Part shown: positions 6,675 through 12,201 of the stretch, one piece after another
Layout of the letters: each line of letters starts with the position of its first letter
Position numbering within the stretch: the stretch's first letter is position 1
Virus record (IMG/VR): IMGVR_UViG_3300007513_000173
Span: 1 to 26,676 of that record
Direction: 5' to 3' (one strand)
Source: a virus
Length of the DNA: 26,676 nt
The notes under the pieces: generated by a model
What the model was told of the DNA's origin: nothing
The model's input: only the letters and a program-made list of their open reading frames with translations
The model's database searches: none
Program-made: the position numbers and the translations under genes

Positions 6675-8327
6675 ATGGATAGCCGTGCACTTGAACTAAT
6701 GTCTAGGTTGACTGCTATGAAGTCGAGCAGGTCTAACCATGAATCCTCGTGGCAGGATATCTCTGACTACATGATGCCGTTCAGGGGGGACATCACGACC
6801 AAGAAGGCTCGTGGGGCCAAGAGAGCGAAGCCTGTGTTCGACTCCACTGCCATGATTGCAGCGGACCACTTGGTGAACTTCATGAAGGGTGCGCTGCTCC
6901 CGCCCAGTCAGGACTGGCTCCGTATCGTGCCGCCGTTCGATTACCAGCAGGACGACACAATACGAAAACTTCTAGACAAGACCGCTCAGAGGGTGCTGGC
7001 TGCTTTGTCGCAGAGCAACTTCTACACGGAGGCCACGGGTGCCCTTCGGGATCTTATAGTGCTGGGTAACTCCACTATCATGGTGGAGGAGGACACGATA
7101 TCAGCCGGTGCATACGGTGGTCTGTTGTTTGAGGCCGTTCCTATCGGTCGGATGTGGTGGGCGCAGGGTAAGGGTTCCAGGATAACAATGGTTGCCCGGG
7201 AGTTCTCTATGCCAGCCCTGGATGCGGTCAGGTACTTCGACGATCCAGGCGCAACTGCTCTGAAGCACGTGTCAATGGGCAACCCCATGGAGGAGGTTCT
7301 GTACTATCAGTTCTGCTTCGAGAATGAAGGGAAGGTCAAGGGTGGCGCACCATCTAAGTCGAACAAGAACTATGTTAGCGTGTGGATCTGTTCTGACGGC
7401 ATGCCTCCGGCCATTGTCCGTGAGAGCGGGTACGACATACCACCTTACGTGATTAGTCGCCTCCACCGTGTGGATGGTGAGGAGTACGGTCGTGGTCGTG
7501 GGCACTTAGCACGTGCTGACGCTAGGGGGCTTAGTGAACTGCGTCGCCAAATCCTTATTGCAGCAGGAAGGGATCTGAACCCTCCCCTGATGGTTGAGGA
7601 CGACACCATGGTTGATATGGACATTGCTAACGGTGGGATAGTGGTGACTAGGCCGCCAGTCAAGGTGGCACCCAACTTCCTCCGCAGTGGTGCCGACTAC
7701 GCCGCAGCAGACAAGATTGCCAGGGACGACCGGGACCAGATCAGGCAAGCATTCCTTTCTGACGTACTTGCAGAGCCTTCCAGTCAGCCACGTAGTGCTG
7801 AGGAGTCCAGGCAGAGGCAACAGAGGAGTCTGCAACGTCTAGCGTCTGCCGCAGACATTGTGAATAATGAGTTCCTTGGTCCCGTGGTCCAGTCGGTGAT
7901 TGGTATCCTATCAAGGAGGGGTGAACTTCCCGAGGGTGTGGAGGCTGCCTCTCTAATGGGTGGTTCAATATCCGCCACGGTAAAGTTCAGTAGCCCATTC
8001 TTCTCTGCCCAGAAGCAGGGTTCAGCGCAGCGGGTTATGTCGTTCCTTGAGCGTAGGTTGTCGCTCATGCAGGCGACGCAAGACCCCTCGTTCATTGAAG
8101 ACATACACCCTGACCGTCTCCGTGAGTTCGACATGCAGCAGAGCGACGTACCGGCTGAGATATTCAGGACTCAAGACGAGATCAACGATATCCGAGAAGC
8201 CCGTGCAGCACAGGAGGCTCAGGCGAGGGAAGCCGAAATGCAGCAGCAAGAGCAACAAATGCAGCAGCAAGAACAAGAAATGCAGCAACAGCAACAGCAG
8301 GCCGTGGAGGAGGAACCCGTTGGATAA
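6675..8327 (+). CDS. Portal / head-tail connector protein (T7 gp8 type)
   Basis: The 550-aa product is close to T7 gp8 (536 aa). The N-terminus has the typical opening of this family: helix ALELMSRLTAMKSSR, then SWQDISDYMMPFRGD, then FDSTAMIAADHLVNFMKGALLPP. The central part includes ALRDLIVLGNSTIMVEE and the clip/stem region RGHLARADARGLSELRRQIL. The protein forms the dodecameric ring through which DNA enters and leaves. The C-terminal 35 residues are glutamine/glutamate-rich and probably form an exposed helix (CAG/CAA-rich DNA at about 8237-8300). GGGGGATGAT precedes the ATG at 6675, which lies one base after the terL stop. Confidence 0.93.
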   Translation: MDSRALELMSRLTAMKSSRSNHESSWQDISDYMMPFRGDITTKKARGAKRAKPVFDSTAMIAADHLVNFMKGALLPPSQDWLRIVPPFDYQQDDTIRKLLDKTAQRVLAALSQSNFYTEATGALRDLIVLGNSTIMVEEDTISAGAYGGLLFEAVPIGRMWWAQGKGSRITMVAREFSMPALDAVRYFDDPGATALKHVSMGNPMEEVLYYQFCFENEGKVKGGAPSKSNKNYVSVWICSDGMPPAIVRESGYDIPPYVISRLHRVDGEEYGRGRGHLARADARGLSELRRQILIAAGRDLNPPLMVEDDTMVDMDIANGGIVVTRPPVKVAPNFLRSGADYAAADKIARDDRDQIRQAFLSDVLAEPSSQPRSAEESRQRQQRSLQRLASAADIVNNEFLGPVVQSVIGILSRRGELPEGVEAASLMGGSISATVKFSSPFFSAQKQGSAQRVMSFLERRLSLMQATQDPSFIEDIHPDRLREFDMQQSDVPAEIFRTQDEINDIREARAAQEAQAREAEMQQQEQQMQQQEQEMQQQQQQAVEEEPVG

Positions 8328-8577
8328 AGTCCTAAAGGACTATGTAACCACGTTCAAAACACCCGCTGGAGAGCGTGTTCTGAAGCATCTTGAGACGATG
8401 TTTGGAGTTCGTGATACAATCGAGCCAGAGGAGATGCTGAACAAGCACCTAGAGGCGACCGGCGAGACCAAGCGTTGCCCCATAGATTCACATGCGATGG
8501 CGAAACGCCTGGGCTTGCGCTCGGCGTACTGGAAAATACATGCGATACTTGAAAGGGCGGAGGAGACACTTGAGTGA
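8320..8577 (+). CDS. Bbp19-like small structural/accessory protein
   Basis: An 85-aa product starting at TTG (8320), with GGAGG about 6 nt upstream and an 8-nt overlap with the portal stop. Recognisable features are FKTPAGERVLKHLETMFG near the start and a later helix ending SAYWKIHAILERAEE. This resembles the Bbp19-type proteins that phages encode between portal and scaffold genes; in those, an early 'F-x-T-x-x-G-x-x-V-L-x-x-L' helix is typical. The usual 'REG.R' turn is replaced here by IDSHAMAKRLGLRSAYW. The function is not established. The position suggests a role in head assembly. Confidence 0.7.
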   Translation: MDKVLKDYVTTFKTPAGERVLKHLETMFGVRDTIEPEEMLNKHLEATGETKRCPIDSHAMAKRLGLRSAYWKIHAILERAEETLE

Positions 8578-9340
8578 ACTAAACGAGCACCTTCCTGAGG
8601 ACTTTGACGGCAAGGAGGCACTTAGTGGTAAGTTCGATAGTGTGGCTGGGCTTGCTAGGTCGTACCAGGAACTTGAGAAGAGCATGGGTGGCCGAGTCTC
8701 CATTCCCGGGGCTGAGGCCAGCGGCGAGGAGTTGGCTGAGTTTTACCAGAAGATTGGTAAGCCAGAGACCGTTGATGGGTACAGTACCCCGGAAGGTATG
8801 GAAGAATGGGCGAACGAGGCGAGGGCGATTGCGGATGCGGCGAACCTGACTGCGGTTCAGTGGGAGGCGTTTGTGGAGGCTCAGAAGGCGGCAAACGAGA
8901 GCCAGCAGTCGATGCTGGGGAAGTCTCTGGAGGAAGGACACACACACTTACTGGAAACGCACGGTTCAAAGTACGAAGAATACCTGGAGTTGGCGAAGAG
9001 GGGTCGGGACCACCTGACGAGGAATGAAGCACTGAGCGACATGGTGAACTCGATGGACTTGAAGAACCCACAAGCATACGAACTTTTACGAGAGGTTGGA
9101 AATCTAATGGCTGACGATTCGTCACCAAACGCAGGCGAGGCTGCTTCGGACCCCGAGACCGAGATGCGTGCTGCTGCCGCACGTATCCGTGAGATCCTCA
9201 AGGGCGAGGAGTTCACCGACAGGCATCACCCCGCAAACGAAAAAGTTACGCAGGAGTATTACACGCTGTTTGCTAAACTCTCCGAGGCTGGGTACTCTGG
9301 GGCTTCCGACCCAAGACTACAGCCCAAGTATAGTTTTTAG
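8570..9340 (+). CDS. Scaffolding protein
   Basis: The 256-aa, highly acidic and helical product lies immediately upstream of the capsid gene. The N-terminal third has the typical scaffold pattern: GKFDSVAGLARSYQELEKSM, then a proline-containing linker, then FYQKIGKPETVDGY. Central helices are rich in Glu/Ala/Gln, and the C-terminus is charged (NEKVTQEYYTLFAKLSEAGY). Such proteins guide procapsid assembly and leave the head before packaging. It starts with TTG at 8570 behind AGGAG, overlapping the previous gene by 8 nt. Upstream in-frame ATG codons (for example 8492) lie inside the Bbp19-like gene and give a basic, unrelated N-terminus. Confidence 0.88.
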   Translation: MSELNEHLPEDFDGKEALSGKFDSVAGLARSYQELEKSMGGRVSIPGAEASGEELAEFYQKIGKPETVDGYSTPEGMEEWANEARAIADAANLTAVQWEAFVEAQKAANESQQSMLGKSLEEGHTHLLETHGSKYEEYLELAKRGRDHLTRNEALSDMVNSMDLKNPQAYELLREVGNLMADDSSPNAGEAASDPETEMRAAAARIREILKGEEFTDRHHPANEKVTQEYYTLFAKLSEAGYSGASDPRLQPKYSF

Positions 9341-9459
9341 GCAACCAATACTCCTCTCGTTGCCATGGGTGATAATAACGGGCACTCGATAACCTTCGGG
9401 CCGGGTTGACCGCAGGAAAGACTGCTGTGTGGGGCATACGTAGTTGCCAAGGGAGGCCC

Positions 9460-9492
9460 GTGGGTACGGACAACCTTCCGACAAGAGACTAA
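9460..9492 (+). CDS. Possible 10-codon leader ORF
   Basis: GTG at 9460 follows a strong SD, GGGAGG, at 9451-9456. The frame encodes VGTDNLPTRD and stops at TAA, 9490-9492. The SD and start lie in the 3' arm of the proposed CGGGCC/GGCCCG helix. The stop lies in the loop of the hairpin just before the capsid SD, so ribosomes on it would open that hairpin. It could be a regulatory leader peptide, or chance. Confidence 0.3.
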   Translation: MGTDNLPTRD

Positions 9493-9502
9493 ACTTTTGT
9501 CG
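9479..9502 (+). other. Hairpin next to the capsid ribosome-binding site
   Basis: CGACAAGA (9479-9486) pairs with TTTTGTCG (9495-9502), with seven Watson-Crick pairs and one G-T wobble, across an 8-nt loop. The 3' arm abuts the capsid SD GAAAGGA at 9502-9508. It may protect the capsid mRNA 5' end or modulate access to the ribosome site. Confidence 0.5.
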
Positions 9503-9516
9503 AAAGGACTATACCA

Positions 9517-10818
9517 ATGGTATGGCCGATTTCCTCTGGAGCCTCCTGGCCTGGAACTAGTACAGGAGAGTTTGATAACTACGTAGGTCTGTTCAAAGAG
9601 GCTTACAGTGACATGATCCGTTTGAAGACCCAGACCACTGAGTCTGTGTTGAGTGACACGTTACTGCCCGAGAACCTGCAAGGCGACCCGCTGAACCTTG
9701 ACACCTACAAGGGTGTAGACCTAGTTCAGCGTGATCGTGGTCAGCAGTACGGAAACGACACGACAGGTGGAGACAAGAACTACGAGATGACTGGGGTCGA
9801 GCGCAGGACTGTTCTGCCTCAGTTCTGGGAGTTTGCCGAACTGTTTGATCCCCGTGACGAGCGTGCGCTCATGCGTGCGGTTCGCCCCGATGGTCAGTAT
9901 GCACAGAACGTGATCGCTGCATTCAACCGCAAAAAGGACGATGTGATTCTCGATGCGTTGCTTGCAGATGCAACGGTCAACGGCACGCTTCTGGATTCCT
10001 CCTCTGCGACTACCCGTAGAACAAACCTGCACGGGTTCCGCAAGGATACCGATATGAACTACGGGCGCACAGCGGCACAGGCCGATGCTCTGAATGCTGC
10101 CACTGCTGATGTGGTAAGTGGTGCTGGAAACAACATCACTGGAACACTGGGTGCATTGGTCGAGGCCAACTCCTCTGTTGCTGGCGAGAACGGTTGTCAG
10201 CATATCATTCTAGGCGACCTTGCGCCACTGAGTCAACAGAGCAGACAGGTGCTGGATACTGCTCCTGCTGCTGGTAGTGAAATCTTTGGCACTGCTGCTG
10301 GTACTGCCGACCCTACATTGCTGACTGAGAACGCATCCGGCCTTGCCTCGACTGGATTCCACATGAGAAAGGTTCTCATTGGTCTTCAGGTTCTCCATAC
10401 AGGGGGTCTTCCGCAAGGAACAAAGATCCACTGCGTGGTATCTCCCGCTGACGTTGTGAACATGATGCATGAGGCTCAGTACACCAGTGCTGACTACAAT
10501 GCGTTGCGTCCATTGCAGAGCGGACAGCCGGTTGACTTCCTGGGTGTTTCGTTCCGTGTGTGTAACCAAATCACTCGTGGCGAGACCGTTCTTACTGGAT
10601 TCGAGGGCACGACTGCTGACACATTCGACACAAGCACTGGGCACTACGCATACATGTACGCAGAGGGTGCTGGTGTCTTCGGGATGACCAATGATGTGAC
10701 TGTACGCTTCGACGAGATCCCACAACGTGGATACTCCTTGCAGTGTTACCATAACTTCGGACTGGGTGCTGCACGCATGGACCCGAAGCAGATGATCATC
10801 ATTCCGTGTTCCGACTGA
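9517..10818 (+). CDS. Major capsid protein
   Basis: The 433-aa product follows the scaffold gene and precedes tail genes, the standard place for the coat protein. It starts with a long N-terminal helix region (FDNYVGLFKEAYSDMIRLKTQ). It then has E-loop/P-domain-like segments such as LPQFWEFAELFDPRDERALMRAV, NVIAAFNRKKDDVILDALLA and a beta-rich C-terminal half (KIHCVVSPADVVNMM, PVDFLGVSFRVCNQI). The ending RMDPKQMIIIPCSD is a typical last strand. This fits the HK97-fold capsid proteins of BPP-1-like and related podoviruses, although I rely on position and overall pattern. The start has AAAGGA 8 nt upstream. Confidence 0.88.
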   Translation: MVWPISSGASWPGTSTGEFDNYVGLFKEAYSDMIRLKTQTTESVLSDTLLPENLQGDPLNLDTYKGVDLVQRDRGQQYGNDTTGGDKNYEMTGVERRTVLPQFWEFAELFDPRDERALMRAVRPDGQYAQNVIAAFNRKKDDVILDALLADATVNGTLLDSSSATTRRTNLHGFRKDTDMNYGRTAAQADALNAATADVVSGAGNNITGTLGALVEANSSVAGENGCQHIILGDLAPLSQQSRQVLDTAPAAGSEIFGTAAGTADPTLLTENASGLASTGFHMRKVLIGLQVLHTGGLPQGTKIHCVVSPADVVNMMHEAQYTSADYNALRPLQSGQPVDFLGVSFRVCNQITRGETVLTGFEGTTADTFDTSTGHYAYMYAEGAGVFGMTNDVTVRFDEIPQRGYSLQCYHNFGLGAARMDPKQMIIIPCSD

Positions 10819-10833
10819 TTATGGGGGTGGCCC

Positions 10834-11322
10834 GTGGCCGGTAAGACCCACTGGTTGAGCGACAAGTCGTTGTCACTGATCCGTGGGGCTACGGTTGCGG
10901 GTTTCACTGAGACTTGGGTGAACTTGTTCAAAACACTGCCAACGGCTGATAGTGCTGCTGGCGTTGCTGCGAGCGAGGAGTGGACTGGTGGGGACGGGTC
11001 TGTAGGTTCTGGAGGCACGGGTCGCATACGTGTGTATCCTAGCCAACAGGCTGACAAGACCCTTCCCTACTGGTCTTCCACTCAGTCTTCGGGCGACCTT
11101 CGGTATGTGCAGAATCAGGTGACGATTTCGTGGACATCTGCCGACATACCTGGCGGTGACTCCTGGGCGAACCAGACTGTGCGTGGCATAGGTGTATGGA
11201 ACTCCGACGTTAGCGGTTCAAATGACCTGCTATACTGGGAGAGGTTTGACGACAACCGCCTTGTGGCCGTTGGCGAAGAGTTCATCCTGCCCGTGGGCAG
11301 ATTCAAAGTTAGGGAAGACTAA
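10834..11322 (+). CDS. Putative virion surface/tail-fibre-like protein, paralogue 1
   Basis: The 162-aa beta-rich product starts at GTG (10834) behind GGGGGTGG. Its plan matches the next gene: a short helix, WVNLFKTLPTAD, a Gly/Ser/Thr-rich loop, RIRVYPSQ, QVTISWTSADIPG, VRGIGVWNSD, LLYWERFDDNRLVAVGEEF and a closing strand GRFKVRE. Small phage proteins with this plan ('LxLFTxxPTxxG', then 'hydrophobic-G-hydrophobic' strands and a terminal 'GD/GE-x-x-x-hydrophobic') are often annotated as tail-fibre or decoration proteins. The exact role is unknown. Its position just after the capsid gene favours decoration of the head, or an adaptor role. Confidence 0.6.
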   Translation: MAGKTHWLSDKSLSLIRGATVAGFTETWVNLFKTLPTADSAAGVAASEEWTGGDGSVGSGGTGRIRVYPSQQADKTLPYWSSTQSSGDLRYVQNQVTISWTSADIPGGDSWANQTVRGIGVWNSDVSGSNDLLYWERFDDNRLVAVGEEFILPVGRFKVRED

Positions 11323-11810
11323 TGGGACTTACAAATATTGGGGAGCAAGTTCTTCTCAACAGGTTGTTTGCTGGCGTTGCTTCGGGCACTATCAACGCTT
11401 TGTTGGACGGTACTCAGGAGTACAAGTTGGCATTGTATACCGCTTTTACCGATCTGGAAAACCCGGCTGGTGGCACAACCACGGAGTGTACTGGCAGTGC
11501 TGGTACTGGCAGCCCCGCTGGCCCAGCGTATTCAGCGCAAGTAGTAGCCTTCACACCCGCCCTGGCCGAGGCGACTGGCACTGGTAGCAACACCGTTGAT
11601 TTGTCTGCCACCGTAGAGTTCACCGACGATGCGGGAAGTGACTGGGGAATAATCTCGCACTATGGCATTCACGTTGGTGCCACCGGGTTTACCGTAGCCA
11701 ACAGCAACTGCATATTTGCCGCTGCGTGGTCTTCCTCTGCGACTGTGAACTCAGGTGATACCGTTCAGGTTGCCGCTGGTGGTGGCGGGTTGGCTATTAC
11801 GGCTAACTAG
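11322..11810 (+). CDS. Putative virion surface/tail-fibre-like protein, paralogue 2
   Basis: The 162-aa product has the same layout as its upstream neighbour: GEQVLLNRLFAG helix, YKLALYTAFTDLENPAG, a Gly/Ser/Thr loop, AYSAQVVAFTPAL, NTVDLSATVEFTD, a strand WGIISHYGIHVG, CIFAAAWSSSATVNSGDTVQV, and a final LAIT strand. This is a clear example of the small phage tail-fibre/decoration-like family. ATG at 11322 shares its A with the TAA stop of the previous gene (TAATG), so translation is probably coupled. The two proteins have identical lengths, which suggests tandem duplication followed by strong divergence. Confidence 0.65.
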   Translation: MGLTNIGEQVLLNRLFAGVASGTINALLDGTQEYKLALYTAFTDLENPAGGTTTECTGSAGTGSPAGPAYSAQVVAFTPALAEATGTGSNTVDLSATVEFTDDAGSDWGIISHYGIHVGATGFTVANSNCIFAAAWSSSATVNSGDTVQVAAGGGGLAITAN

Positions 11811-11835
11811 TGAGTGGCCTTTCTAGGGAGGCCCG

Positions 11836-12201
11836 ATGGCGTTAGTCCAGTTCGACTCTGCCAACCCTGAACCTGTCGTCCCGACTGCCTATCCTTCTGC
11901 CCAGAAGTTGAAGGACGGCATCATCGATGGCACCTACACAATGGCTTACCAGGAAAATGGGACGGGTCTTTGGTTCCGGGTTACGGAGGTTCTTTCGTGG
12001 CAAAGTTCTCACCGGGAGGGGGTGTGGGACTTCCGGTTAGCCGACACAGTGATGCTTGTTGAGCGGGAACTCTGTTGCAAGGCAATCGTCAAGGTTGCAG
12101 CCCCCCATGAGTTAGGGATGGACATTCGAGGGCACGGGCCAGGAATCTACACGGCTGGCGAGGCTATGAACAACAGGCTGTTTGTCAAGGCGCCGGTATG
12201 A
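11836..12201 (+). CDS. Hypothetical protein, 121 aa
   Basis: Not recognised. The soluble, mixed alpha/beta product has many aromatic residues in the middle (YQENGTGLWFRVTEVLSW) and ends NNRLFVKAPV. The ATG at 11836 has GGGAGG 4 nt upstream. Its stop overlaps the next start (ATGA). Placed between the surface proteins and the tail genes, it is probably a minor structural or completion protein, but this rests only on position. Confidence 0.6.
   Translation: MALVQFDSANPEPVVPTAYPSAQKLKDGIIDGTYTMAYQENGTGLWFRVTEVLSWQSSHREGVWDFRLADTVMLVERELCCKAIVKVAAPHELGMDIRGHGPGIYTAGEAMNNRLFVKAPV

Larger units (their letters stand above)
9341..9516 (+). promoter_or_regulatory. Structured leader upstream of the major capsid gene
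   Basis: This is the only long gap within the structural operon. Pairings visible by eye are: GGCAAC (9340-9345) with GTTGCC (9359-9364); a closing helix CGGGCC (9397-9402) with GGCCCG (9455-9460), extended by ACC/GGT; and, inside that helix, two hairpins GCAG-CTGC (9412-9425) and GGCA-TGCC (9433-9448). GTTGCC at 9443-9448 could alternatively pair with GGCAAC at 9340, giving two exclusive folds. The region may set the high expression of capsid protein by RNA stability or translation control. This is inference without a folding calculation. Confidence 0.4.

Noticed and set aside
8492-8569. Upstream ATG start for the scaffold gene
   Set aside because: It would add a basic, cysteine-containing stretch that is just the Bbp19-like gene read in another frame; TTG 8570 has a strong SD.
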